A stretch of 37,261 nucleotides of DNA from the NCBI GenBank assembly GCA_050735975.1, contig JBOHVS010000018.1:1-37261 (forward strand), given 5' to 3'. Positions 7,806 through 15,921 of the stretch are shown in pieces (positions within the stretch are counted from its first letter, which is position 1; each line of letters begins with the position of its first letter). Source of the stretch: DATMBL01 sp050735975 (GTDB lineage Bacteria; Desulfobacterota; Binatia; UBA9968). The notes under the pieces were generated by a model, which saw nothing but the letters and a program-made list of their open reading frames with translations, ran no database searches and was not told the origin of the DNA. The position numbers were made by a program, and so were the translations under genes.

Positions 7806-7947
7806 CAGGTTGCTGAAAAACTCGCTTTGCAGGCTGCTCAATGTTGGCTTATGGCGTATGGCTTATAGCGTATGGTTTCTTGGGCTCTCGATCTATATGC
7901 CATAAGCCATTGGCCATATGCCAAATCCAGGAGCCTGCTAAGCAACC
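7806..7947. repeat. Composite inverted repeat with 7-base-period arms between coxE and xdhC genes
   Basis: The left arm consists of heptads TGGCTTA, TGGCGTA, TGGCTTA, TAGCGTA (7845-7872). The right arm is TATATGC, CATAAGC, CATTGGC, CATATGC (7894-7921), whose reverse complement has the same TGGCNTA-like unit, so the two can pair. Outside them lie CAGGTTGCTGAAAAAC (7806-7821) and CAGGCTGCTCA (7830-7840), and on the far side GAGCCTGCTAAGCAACC, which reaches the coxE stop codon. The same CAGGCTGCTCA word flanks the palindrome at the start of gspK. Confidence 0.7.
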
Positions 7948-9149
7948 ATTTTCTGCAAGGTACGTCCAAGCGTAACGAGGCTGTTGACGTTATGCACCGA
8001 CAAAAACAGATCTATGTACGGCAGCGCCGCCTGCATGCCCTTGCATAAAGGCTCGTAATTTTCGCTCGCCAGCAACGGATTGAGCCAGATGAGCTTCTTG
8101 CATCTGCGTTTCAGCGCCTGCATCTCCCTTTCCAGCAGGGCGACGTCGCCGCGATCCCAGCCGTCGCTGATAACCACCACAACCGTGCGATGGGTGACCA
8201 TACTGGGCGCAAAATTTTGATTGAATGTATGGAGCGAGCGACCGATGTTCGTGCCCCCCGACCAACCAAGAATGCTGCCGGAAATCTTTTCCAGGGCGTT
8301 GGTGATATCCTTGGTGCGGATGAGGTGAGTAATCCGGCTGAGCGAGGTGCTGAAGACGAAAGTTTCGACTCCCCAGAGCTCGTTCTGGAGCCCGTACATG
8401 AACTGGATCAAAAAGCGGCTGTAACAATCCATCGATCCGCTGACATCGCAAAGAAGCACGACCTTGGTTTTCTTTATGCGCTTTCTTTGTTTGACCAGCT
8501 CGACAATTTCGCCGCCGTATTTCATGTTTTTCCGCATCGTCCAGCGCGGAGCGACAACGGTTCCCTTGCGGGCGCGCTTTTTGCGCCGGCTGATCTGAGT
8601 GGCGATTTTTGTCGCGATCAAAAGGATCGCCCGCGCAATGGCGCGGCTTTCTTCAACGCCCATTTCGCTAAAGTCCTTGCGATTGAGCAATTCTTGCGGG
8701 CTATAGGTCGGAACGGAAAGCTCCTCAAGATTCTCGAGCGGAACGTTCTCCTTGGCAAAAGACTCTGCGACCGCCTCTTCCAGCCCCTCCTCATCACCGC
8801 CCTCTTGAGCCCGGGTGTCGGTCGGCGCCCCCTCAATTTCGAGATCCTCGGTCGGAGCCTTCTCGTAGCTTTGTTCCCGCCAGAAACAATCGAAAGCCAT
8901 GTCGAAAACCGCAAAATCCTCTTTCTGGGAAATCAAATTCGCGCGCAGAAGCGCGCGGAAGTCGGATCTGGCCGCGATATCGACAAGTTTTGCCGAACGC
9001 GCTGCATCCATGACTTGGCTGAGGCTCACTTTGACTCCCAACTGCTTCAGCACCCGTCCAAACGCTAACAATCCGGGAAGAGTGCCGTGCCCCCGCACCG
9101 GAGCGAAATCATTGACGGCTACCGCGACGTTTTGGGCCGATACTTCCAT
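7938..9149 (-). CDS. coxE: VWA-domain protein, CoxE family
   Basis: This 403-residue CoxE-type protein has an N-terminal helical region (1-95), an acidic linker (about 96-145), the family-typical basic segment ending PRWTMRKNMKYGG (201-213), then a von Willebrand A domain with the metal-binding DVSGSM (235-240), SGGTNIGRSL (297-306) and ISDGWDRGD. CoxE works with the AAA+ ATPase CoxD in maturing the active site of molybdenum CO dehydrogenase-type enzymes. The coxD-like gene lies directly upstream, 5 bases away, which supports the pairing. No hydroxylase structural subunits are in the window, so the client enzyme could be a CO dehydrogenase or another member of the family. Confidence 0.9.
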   Translation of the reverse strand: MEVSAQNVAVAVNDFAPVRGHGTLPGLLAFGRVLKQLGVKVSLSQVMDAARSAKLVDIAARSDFRALLRANLISQKEDFAVFDMAFDCFWREQSYEKAPTEDLEIEGAPTDTRAQEGGDEEGLEEAVAESFAKENVPLENLEELSVPTYSPQELLNRKDFSEMGVEESRAIARAILLIATKIATQISRRKKRARKGTVVAPRWTMRKNMKYGGEIVELVKQRKRIKKTKVVLLCDVSGSMDCYSRFLIQFMYGLQNELWGVETFVFSTSLSRITHLIRTKDITNALEKISGSILGWSGGTNIGRSLHTFNQNFAPSMVTHRTVVVVISDGWDRGDVALLEREMQALKRRCKKLIWLNPLLASENYEPLCKGMQAALPYIDLFLSVHNVNSLVTLGRTLQKMVA

Positions 9150-9154
9150 GCTGG

Positions 9155-10075
9155 CTAACTCACCAGTTCCGGCGATACTCTAAGCAAAGCCTCTAAATTG
9201 AGCTGCTTTCCCTCAACCTGTTCTCGCAGGTGGTGCAAATCCTCTCGATATTTGAAAACACAACCCATGGTTTCCACGACGGTCTTGTCATCCAGCCCCT
9301 TACGGTTCAGCGCGATCAGCGCCGAAGCCCAATCCAGGGTCTCGGCCACTCCCGGGCGTTTGTAGAAGTTCATCTGGCGAACCTTTTGCATGAAAGCGGC
9401 GATTTGTCTCGCCATGATGGCTTCGACTTCGGGAAACTTCGTCGTGATAATCTCAAGCTCTTTTTCGAAGCTGGGGTACTCGATCCAATGATACAGGCAC
9501 CTCCGTTTGAGCGCGTCGTGAATCTCGCGCGTCCGGTTGGAAGTTAGAAAAACATAAGGGCGATGGCTTGCCTCCATGGTGCCGATCTCGGGAATCGTGA
9601 TTTGAAAATCCGAAAGCACTTCAAGTAAGAACGCCTCGAATTCAACGTCGGCACGGTCGATCTCGTCGATCAAAAGCACCGGCGGGTTTGCGCCGTCGCT
9701 TTGGATCGCCTCTAAGAGAGGCCGCTTTATGAGATATTCCTCAGTGAAGATTTCAGTCTCGACGGCCTCTTTGTCTCCGTGTTTTATCTCCTCGAGCTTG
9801 ATCCGCAGCATCTGCTTCGGATAATTCCATTCATACAACGCGGTATTCGCATCCAACCCCTCATAACACTGCAGGCGGATGAGCTTGACGCCCATAACCT
9901 TCGCGAGCACCTTGGCGACTTCCGTTTTGCCGACCCCCGCCTCTCCTTCGAGGAGCAACGGCTTGCCCATCGTGAGCGCAAGATAGACTACGGTCGCCAA
10001 CGACCGATCGCAGATGTATCGCTCTTCACGTAATATTTCCTGGACCCCTTCGATTGTAAGTTGTTTGGATTTCAC
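9155..10075 (-). CDS. coxD: MoxR-type AAA+ ATPase, CoxD-like
   Basis: This 306-residue MoxR-family ATPase has Walker A GEAGVGKT (44-51), Walker B LLIDEID (134-140), sensor-1 LTSN (177-180) and arginines R191-R192 in ALKRRCLYHW, typical of the CoxD/MoxR group. The segment LQCYEGLDANTALYEWNYPKQ (68-88) is characteristic of CoxD-like members. CoxD-CoxE pairs remodel molybdenum hydroxylases, for example during copper and sulfur insertion in CO dehydrogenase. The start is GTG at 10075 with GAGGAAGG just upstream. It is followed at 5 bases by coxE. Confidence 0.92.
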   Translation of the reverse strand: MKSKQLTIEGVQEILREERYICDRSLATVVYLALTMGKPLLLEGEAGVGKTEVAKVLAKVMGVKLIRLQCYEGLDANTALYEWNYPKQMLRIKLEEIKHGDKEAVETEIFTEEYLIKRPLLEAIQSDGANPPVLLIDEIDRADVEFEAFLLEVLSDFQITIPEIGTMEASHRPYVFLTSNRTREIHDALKRRCLYHWIEYPSFEKELEIITTKFPEVEAIMARQIAAFMQKVRQMNFYKRPGVAETLDWASALIALNRKGLDDKTVVETMGCVFKYREDLHHLREQVEGKQLNLEALLRVSPELVS

Positions 10076-10131
10076 GCCTTCCTCGTCGCTGTAGGCTTAA
10101 TCGCTGCCAAATTAATGACGTACGCCTCCCC

Positions 10132-10175
10132 TCGCCTTTCCCTCTCTCCCAAAAACGGGGGAGCGGGAAGGGCGA
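10132..10175. repeat. Imperfect hairpin between yqeB and coxD
   Basis: A pyrimidine-rich arm (10132-10150, starting TCGCCTTTCCC) is mirrored by GGGGGAGCGGGAAGGGCGA (10157-10175) around a short AAAAAC loop. The two arms pair over about 19 positions with a few mismatches. It lies between the yqeB stop and the coxD start. It has no U tract on the minus strand, so it looks like a dispersed palindromic repeat rather than a terminator. A related TCTCCC-rich palindrome lies at the 5' end of lptD. Confidence 0.6.
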
Positions 10176-10213
10176 CTAGGGTGTGCGAAACCTAAATAGT
10201 CGGGCCGGGATCT

Positions 10214-11014
10214 TCAGCTCTTTAGTGAATGGAGAATCGCCTCCAACACCCCACCGCCAATAGCCCGGGCCTTATCGGAAATCAGGTAACAATAGCCCCT
10301 TTCAGTACGGGGATCAACGTCGCCCGCCTTGACCCCTTGCGGGACCTGAATGCCGTCACGAAGCAAGCCGCGCAGGAGACCCGGAATTTGGGCCCGAATC
10401 GGCACGTCTTCCACCGCCCCGACAATCTCCCCCTGTTGAATAATATCGCCGATTTTTCTGAACGCTCTAAACCGGCCATTTCGGGGCGTCCTCAACACGC
10501 GCGCCTCCGCATGGCCGGCAACCGGCGCCGGCACGCCGGTATTCGCCTCGGTCTCACCTTCCCACTGAACCCTCCCTAAATGATATCCGCGGTTACTTTC
10601 AACCACTGCATGGACGTTACCCCCGGCCACGAAACCCGGTCCAACACCAATGACAAGCGGGGCATCGGCGATCGTCGTGCTGCTGTTTTTCTTGGCCATA
10701 ATGGCGTCGATCAGCACCGGCGGCCTGATCTCGCGCCGGCTGTCAGCTTCAGGATCGACGATGATCGGAATTTCACCGCTTCTCCAGACGCCGGGCGCTT
10801 GCTCTAGAGAGTCTACTCTGACGGCTTTTACGCCTTCAACCGTCTGACTCCCCTCATAAACCGCTTCGGCGAATGCTACCGTCCGCCGCACTGCCGTGGG
10901 CGCGGCCGCTTCAGTCATCAAGATCCGCATGTGACATTGGTATAAGCGATGCGCGATCCCGCTCGCCATTTCACCCCCACCGCGGATCAGGACTGTAAGA
11001 TCGGCCAAAGTCAT
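10214..11014 (-). CDS. yqeB: YqeB-type selenium-dependent molybdenum hydroxylase accessory protein
   Basis: This 266-residue protein belongs to the YqeB (EF2563) family, a Rossmann-like accessory protein linked to selenium-dependent molybdenum hydroxylases. The N-terminus VLIRGGGEMASGIAHRL (8-24) with following MTEAAAPTAVRRTVAFAEAVYEG (33-55) is the family signature. LVIGVGPGFVAGGNVHAVVE in the middle is also typical. It is the first gene of the coxD-coxE-xdhC maturation cluster. Its presence hints that the client hydroxylase may carry a labile selenium or sulfur ligand (inference). I see no selD, selA or yqeC nearby. Confidence 0.88.
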   Translation of the reverse strand: MTLADLTVLIRGGGEMASGIAHRLYQCHMRILMTEAAAPTAVRRTVAFAEAVYEGSQTVEGVKAVRVDSLEQAPGVWRSGEIPIIVDPEADSRREIRPPVLIDAIMAKKNSSTTIADAPLVIGVGPGFVAGGNVHAVVESNRGYHLGRVQWEGETEANTGVPAPVAGHAEARVLRTPRNGRFRAFRKIGDIIQQGEIVGAVEDVPIRAQIPGLLRGLLRDGIQVPQGVKAGDVDPRTERGYCYLISDKARAIGGGVLEAILHSLKS

Positions 11015-11032
11015 ACGCTGTGCACACTAACT

Positions 11033-11041
11033 ATCATAACA
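11033..11041 (-). promoter_or_regulatory. Possible extended -10 promoter of yqeB
   Basis: On the minus strand TG-T-TATGAT lies about 19 bases before the yqeB start codon and matches an extended -10 element (TGnTATAAT, one mismatch). The -35 region is poor, as allowed for extended -10 promoters. It would start the maturation operon. This is inferred from sequence only. Confidence 0.35.
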
Positions 11042-11179
11042 AACGGCTGAAGGTTATAAAAATGCGCGGGTCTCCAGATTCGCTGAGGTTCGATGGAGAA
11101 GGGGACTATGAAGGCGCACGAATACGCTCCTAGAAAGTTTAGCCGATATGGCGCCTTCGAAGGCTATATTAACTTTAAC

Positions 11180-11271
11180 TGACTCACTCCCAGCTTCAAG
11201 CTGGGAGGTTCGCCCCGGTCGGCTAAAAGCCGACGATAACCTACCACCCTCCCCCCACGATCAGTGAGTCA
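11180..11271. repeat. 92-base element with 9-base terminal inverted repeats and two inner hairpins
   Basis: The ends TGACTCACT and AGTGAGTCA are exact reverse complements. Inside are CTCCCAGCTTCAAGCTGGGAG (11187-11207), a perfect stem, followed by GTTCGCC, and TCGGCTAAAAGCCGA (11219-11233), a second stem. The first hairpin followed by GGTTCGC is reminiscent of right ends of IS200/IS605-type TnpB elements, but no transposase or TnpB gene is present. It may be a MITE-like remnant. Confidence 0.55.
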
Positions 11272-11447
11272 CCCCGAGCGTGAGCGAAGGGTCTTGTCAC
11301 CTTGATATAAGATTTCTCGGCTTCGCCTCGAAATGACACCGTGCTTCGCCTCAAGGCGAGGGGTTTTCACCATCCCCGATGGAGACACTAAGCTGCAAAA
11401 CTGGAAAATTTAGCGGGCCGCGGGGTTGTTGAAGGGGGCTGCTGTCT

Positions 11448-14402
11448 CTAGTGTGTAAAGAGAACGGACTCTTCGAATTTTTCAAGCGCTTTCAGCTTCT
11501 GCTGAAGTTCCAGCGCTTCTTCCCGCTTGCTCAGCCGGCCAACACGCACTCGGTACCAAGTTTTCGCGGCGATATCGGCCGTTATAACGTAAGTGTCGTA
11601 CCCCTTTTGCCTCAATTGGTTAGCCAGGTTCTCGGCATCCTTCTCGAGGGCAAATGACGCGACTTGGACCATCCACTGCTGGGTCGGCTTGGCGCTTTGC
11701 GGAGGAGGTTTACCGGCGGCGGCGCCCGCCGGACGATGGGTTTCAATTTTTACCGCCGCTGGAGCGACGTATGCTTCGCTAGGGAGGGGAACCGGCTTCT
11801 CGGCCTCCAGCCCCCCCGATCCGGGGATGACGATTTCTGCGCGCTGCACGGGAGCGGCAGGTTCCCGCTTAACGGTTTCGGTCTTCGCCAATTCGGAATC
11901 CTGAGACGGCCCCTGCGCTAGCGGTAATGGCAAAGAGATTCGTTGCGGCGGTGCGCCGGATTTTTCTTGATTGGTGCTCGACCCCGGCGCCCGGGAAGAC
12001 GGCGCCGGGGAAGGCTCCGGCGCGTCGGGCTGAGGCTCTGGAGGTGGTGGTGGCTTCGCCTTCGCGCGTTCCTTTTCCAGCCTTTCAAGCTCATTTCGCA
12101 ACTGGGAAAGCTTATATTTAAATTCCTCGGTTGCATATCTTGCTTCAGGGACGCTACGGATCACGCGCGGAGTAATCAGCATGATCAACTCCGTCCGCGT
12201 CGCCTCATCCGACGTCGTACCGAAAAAGCGGCCGATGATCGGGATATCCATCAAATAAGGAATACCCGTACGGCTGCGAGTTTTGTCGTCCGTGATGATG
12301 CCGCCGATTGCAAGTGTTTCGCCGTCCTGAACCACCGCCGTGGTTTCTGCCTGCCGAGTATCGAAGGATGGAAACGAATCGGATCCCACCAAGACGTTGG
12401 CCCCGCGCTGGCTCACTTCGGCCAATATCTGGAGGTTAACCAATCCTAGCGAGTTGACTTGGGGAATGATGGTTACGATGCGACCGGTGTTGCGGTACTG
12501 GATCGTGGTGCTGGATGCCACGGTTCCCACCGCGCCTGTGATTGTCCCGGTCGCAACGGGCTCTTCGCTGCCTACTTGAATCCGCGCAGGCCGATTATCC
12601 GTCGCCAGCACCGTCGGCGATGAGAGGATTTTTGCCCGCGAGTCCGACTTCAGCGCATTGATGAACGCCCGCACGGCATTGCCCGTGCCGATCACACCGC
12701 TCACGCCTGAAGGAAAGGAACTGAGCCCGGTAGTCGTCGATGCGGCGTCCAGGCTGTTCAAAAGGCCGCTAAGAACGCCGCCCCGCGAACTGAACTCTCG
12801 ATCGAATATTCGTACATCACCGCCCCTTCTGAGGATTTCGTACTCGACGCCGAAAGTCTCATCGTCGGTCAGAGTAACTTCAGCGACCAGCACATCCAAC
12901 ATCACCTGTCGGGGCATGATATCCAGCTCTTTTAAGATATTCCGGATGTTCTGAAATTCCTGAGTCGTCCCGTAGATGATCAATGTATTCGTAGCCGGGT
13001 CGGGCACGATGCGCAGCTGCTCTTCCGGTCTTGCGGCCGCCGCTGGAGGAACGGGAGGCCTCGGTGCGCCCGGCGCCGCAGCTACCGGCGGAGGAGGCGC
13101 GGCGGGCTGACCAGGAGCCGGGACCGTCGCGAAGGCGCCATAAGGCGGTCCCTGCTGGGTGCCCAATCCCGATGGACCTGTCATCGAGGTCGAGGGCCGG
13201 CTCCCGATCGATAACCCGGTCCCGCTGGGCGACGAGCGATGCAGATCCTGCAGCGTTCTGGTTGTTTCTCGTCTACCGGCCGACGGTAATCCGAGGGCCT
13301 GACTCAAAACGTCCGCCAGCTCCGTCGCCTTGCCGTTCTCGACGGGATAAACGAAGATTCGACGGCCCGGCCCTTCGGCAATGACATCGATGCGCTCCAG
13401 CCACCGTTTTGCATAAGTCCACGCAGCGTCACTATGGCTGATCACGAGGAGCTGGTTGATCCTCGGGATCGGGATAAATTGCGCGGTAAAAGTTTCCACT
13501 TGCGGCGCGGACGCGGCGAAGGACTGCATGATCTTGGTCATTTCCGCGGCCAATTCCTCGGCGCTAGCGATCTTCGGCTGATAGATCTCCATGCGGCTGC
13601 CGGCGAACACCTGGACATCGATCAGGTCGGCAATCTCCGCTAGCCGCTGAATGTTCGAGGGCAGATCTACGATGATCAAGAAGTTGCCCCTGGGGTACTC
13701 GATGATTTCGCCGCCGGGCATCAGAAACGGCGTCAGCAGTTTCTTCATCTCCGCGACGGAAAAGAACCGCACGGGAACGACTTGAAGCGCAAAGCCGTCC
13801 TCGCGGCTTTGACCCGCGGGACGCGCTACGCCTTTGGCGTCCTTAATCAGCATAATTCGATAGATATTGCCGGATCTCACAGCGACAGCGCCGTTCATGC
13901 GCAGGACTTGGTGAAAAATCGGCAGCAGATCTTCCCTGCGCAGCGGCTCAGCGCTGTGGATCGTCACGGTTCCTTTAACTTCCGGATCGATCGTATAGGT
14001 GAGCTTCAAGTGCTGAGCCAGAATGTGGATGATCTCCACCAGGTCGGCCCGACTGAAGTTAAGTGAAACCAAATCGCCTCCGCCGGCGGCCGATGGCGGC
14101 GGCAATAATCGCCGTTCGGGTGGTACGCGCTGAGGCGCAGGCTCCTCCTGCGGGGTTGGTGTCGGTTGGGGAGCAGGCGCATCGTCGGGCCGCGGCGTGG
14201 TCTCAGGGGCGACGGGACTTGCCGCGGCTCGCATGGCTGGCGCTGCCCCGGCAACCGGCCTTGGTTGGGGCGCCGCTGACCGCTGCAGCGCTGGCATCTG
14301 AGTCTGTTGGGGCGGCGCTAAAGATTGCTCTGTCGTTAGCGACGACGCGCAGCCGGCTAGGTAAAACAGGCCCACAAACCAAATGAAACGCTTTCCGGGC
14401 AT
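11448..14402 (-). CDS. gspD: GspD type II secretion secretin, lipoprotein with C-terminal SPOR domain
   Basis: This is the outer-membrane secretin of the type II system, 984 residues against about 650-750 for common GspD. A lipobox LAGC (15-18) makes it a predicted lipoprotein. A Pro/Ala-rich stretch (25-105) leads to N0 (about 108-190), N1 (205-268), N2 (270-345) and N3 (348-495), the last split by a long Pro/Gly insert (378-462). The secretin core (500-748) holds SDSRAKILSSPTVLATDN and a C-terminal IPYLMDIPIIGRFFG plus ELIMLITPRVI. After a second Pro-rich linker (780-905) comes a SPOR domain (907-984) with WMVQVASFALEKDAENLA and KTWYRVRVGR. SPOR domains bind denuded peptidoglycan glycans. 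ATG at 14402 follows CAGGAG. It ends the gsp operon. Confidence 0.93.
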   Translation of the reverse strand: MPGKRFIWFVGLFYLAGCASSLTTEQSLAPPQQTQMPALQRSAAPQPRPVAGAAPAMRAAASPVAPETTPRPDDAPAPQPTPTPQEEPAPQRVPPERRLLPPPSAAGGGDLVSLNFSRADLVEIIHILAQHLKLTYTIDPEVKGTVTIHSAEPLRREDLLPIFHQVLRMNGAVAVRSGNIYRIMLIKDAKGVARPAGQSREDGFALQVVPVRFFSVAEMKKLLTPFLMPGGEIIEYPRGNFLIIVDLPSNIQRLAEIADLIDVQVFAGSRMEIYQPKIASAEELAAEMTKIMQSFAASAPQVETFTAQFIPIPRINQLLVISHSDAAWTYAKRWLERIDVIAEGPGRRIFVYPVENGKATELADVLSQALGLPSAGRRETTRTLQDLHRSSPSGTGLSIGSRPSTSMTGPSGLGTQQGPPYGAFATVPAPGQPAAPPPPVAAAPGAPRPPVPPAAAARPEEQLRIVPDPATNTLIIYGTTQEFQNIRNILKELDIMPRQVMLDVLVAEVTLTDDETFGVEYEILRRGGDVRIFDREFSSRGGVLSGLLNSLDAASTTTGLSSFPSGVSGVIGTGNAVRAFINALKSDSRAKILSSPTVLATDNRPARIQVGSEEPVATGTITGAVGTVASSTTIQYRNTGRIVTIIPQVNSLGLVNLQILAEVSQRGANVLVGSDSFPSFDTRQAETTAVVQDGETLAIGGIITDDKTRSRTGIPYLMDIPIIGRFFGTTSDEATRTELIMLITPRVIRSVPEARYATEEFKYKLSQLRNELERLEKERAKAKPPPPPEPQPDAPEPSPAPSSRAPGSSTNQEKSGAPPQRISLPLPLAQGPSQDSELAKTETVKREPAAPVQRAEIVIPGSGGLEAEKPVPLPSEAYVAPAAVKIETHRPAGAAAGKPPPQSAKPTQQWMVQVASFALEKDAENLANQLRQKGYDTYVITADIAAKTWYRVRVGRLSKREEALELQQKLKALEKFEESVLFTH

Positions 14403-14417
14403 TGATACTCCTGGTGA

Positions 14418-15089
14418 TTACGACTCCGGGCTAGGATTAGGCGCCGCCGGGCGCCGCTGCCTCCTTGGCAGATTGGGTACAACCCGCGGCACGACAGGTC
14501 GGGGCGCGCCAACTTGACCCCGGACCGGTGGTCGGGGCTTTGCTTCCACTGTTTCGACTTTGCGAAAGTAATCCAAATTCACTTCGATTCGCGATGCGCC
14601 CTTTGTGAAGACAACCCGCTTGTCAGCGATCTCGGACAATCGAAAACCCTCAACCGTATCGCCAAGCTTGACCCGCATGAGTTCGGCTGGTTGACCCGCT
14701 GTAGCCGGACTCCCTCGCATTGCGGGAGAATCTTGCAGGATCGCGACCCGGTTAGTCCCGAAAATCGCGGTACCCAGCAGAACCATGCTGCTAATACGTT
14801 GATACCCCCGAGAACTGTCCGCGACTTCCGTTGAGCTGCCTTCGCCCCTCTGGGGATCAAAGATATTCCTGCTGACAATTGTCTCCGTGCTCACTGCTTG
14901 AGCCCTGTTATTCTCTTCCGACGGAGTTTCTACGGCATAGATGGGCGATCCTTTGCCCGGATTGGGAAGATCCCAAGGCCCCCCGGACCAAAGCCGGTAC
15001 CCTTGCACGGCAACGATACCGACCCCGGTCACGAGAATAACGCTAAACAGTGAAGATCGCGTAAGAATTTCTTGCTTCCTCCACGGCAC
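14418..15089 (-). CDS. gspC: GspC inner-membrane T2SS component
   Basis: This 223-residue protein has one membrane helix (13-31) and a GspC homology region (about 70-178) containing IVSRNIFDPQRGEG (71-84) and KLGDTVEGFRLSEIADKRVVF (141-161). GspC links the inner-membrane platform to the N0 domain of the secretin; the secretin gene follows 15 bases later. No PDZ or coiled-coil domain follows, only a Pro/Arg-rich tail of about 45 residues. The start codon is GTG at 15089 (MPWRKQEIL). It lies after gspM rather than at the head of the operon as in enterobacteria. Confidence 0.85.
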   Translation of the reverse strand: MPWRKQEILTRSSLFSVILVTGVGIVAVQGYRLWSGGPWDLPNPGKGSPIYAVETPSEENNRAQAVSTETIVSRNIFDPQRGEGSSTEVADSSRGYQRISSMVLLGTAIFGTNRVAILQDSPAMRGSPATAGQPAELMRVKLGDTVEGFRLSEIADKRVVFTKGASRIEVNLDYFRKVETVEAKPRPPVRGQVGAPRPVVPRVVPNLPRRQRRPAAPNPSPES

Positions 15090-15109
15090 GCCCGCGCCAA
15101 AAGGAGTTT

Positions 15110-15138
15110 AATTTAACTTCCTTTGACTGATACGTCAA
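15110..15138 (-). promoter_or_regulatory. Possible sigma-70 promoter before gspC
   Basis: On the minus strand TTGACG (15138-15133) and TAAATT (15115-15110) are separated by 17 bases, a plausible -35/-10 pair. The implied start point lies only about 13 bases before the gspC GTG, so the leader would be very short. It would allow gspC-gspD to be expressed apart from the rest of the operon. Evidence is sequence pattern only. Confidence 0.3.
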
Positions 15139-15249
15139 ATCGAGAGAATGTGACCCAACTTTACCAGCGCCCGCTACCCCGAGACAGGCCTCTACTCTAA
15201 ATGGCCGCCCATCGGGCTTTTACGTAGTTTCGGTCCAAACGACTAACAG

Positions 15250-15921
15250 CTACGGCGGCGCGCTCCTGGCCGGAATTGATTTGGTTAATCCTGCACTCGG
15301 CTCATTCTTTATGGCGGCAGTTCCGGCTCGGACGAATCCGGCTATCGTCACGCTAACCCGCAAATTTTGAATCGCGGTTTGCGCCACGGCTTGGGGCTGC
15401 GGAATCCTAACCGGCCGGAAAAGGGAGCGCACGTTGATTTCATCCACGACCAGAAGCTTCGGCGAATTATCGACGGCGCGAATGAAATTGGCGATCTGAT
15501 CGATCTGCCCGCCGAGCTCCATTTGAATCGCTATTTTTGAGAATGACCCCGAGGGTTCCGGGTTAAGCACCCGCGTGGTAATGACCTGCGATCCTTCTTT
15601 TGTCGCCAAGCCCTGCACTATCTCCTGCAGATCGGAAGCGCTCACGGAAGCCGTATTACCGGACAAAAGCTTGGGTTCTCTGATCTTTATCTCCTTTTGC
15701 GCTGCATCGAGCGCGGCGGTCAGGCGCTCTTGTTGGGTGACGAAGCGGAGATTCTTTTCCAGCAGTTGGGGTTGAATCTCAAGCTGGTTTTTCACCCAGT
15801 CCCAACGTTCGAGGAACGGCAGGATCAAAAGATACCGCGCCAACACGATTACAAGGATCGCTAGCGTTACCAAAACCAGCCCGCGCTCCCTTTGCGAAAG
15901 TCGTTGCCAAAAGCGTTTCAT
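15250..15921 (-). CDS. gspM: GspM inner-membrane platform protein
   Basis: This 223-residue bitopic protein has a short cytoplasmic start (MKRFWQRLSQRERGLV), one membrane helix (about 14-34) and a periplasmic coiled-coil plus ferredoxin-like domain. The GspM feature LSQRERGLVLV before the helix is typical. In the periplasmic part, IAIQMELGGQIDQIANFIRAVDNSPKLLVVDEI resembles the PilO/GspM fold. It overlaps gspL by four bases, in keeping with the GspL-GspM complex. It is followed by a 160-base gap before gspC. Confidence 0.85.
   Translation of the reverse strand: MKRFWQRLSQRERGLVLVTLAILVIVLARYLLILPFLERWDWVKNQLEIQPQLLEKNLRFVTQQERLTAALDAAQKEIKIREPKLLSGNTASVSASDLQEIVQGLATKEGSQVITTRVLNPEPSGSFSKIAIQMELGGQIDQIANFIRAVDNSPKLLVVDEINVRSLFRPVRIPQPQAVAQTAIQNLRVSVTIAGFVRAGTAAIKNEPSAGLTKSIPARSAPP

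Larger units (their letters stand above)
11015..11447. other. Non-coding region between gspD and yqeB, rich in small palindromes
   Basis: No credible gene lies in these 433 bases. From the yqeB side they hold a possible promoter, a perfect 12-base palindrome GCCTTCGAAGGC (11153-11164) framed by ATAT, and a boxed element bounded by TGACTCACT (11180-11188) and AGTGAGTCA (11263-11271) that contains two further hairpins. Next come the words CCCCGAGCG...AGCGAAGGGTCT (11272-11293) and GATTTCTCGGCTTCGCCTCGA (11311-11330), which resemble palindromic intergenic repeats known from many genomes, and a hairpin TTCGCCTCAAGGCGA (11345-11359). No clear terminator with a U tract follows gspD. Confidence 0.7.

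Noticed and set aside
11187..11233. Rho-independent terminator after gspD
   Set aside because: The stems are strong but no U-rich run follows on the minus strand, and the position is over 200 bases past the gspD stop.
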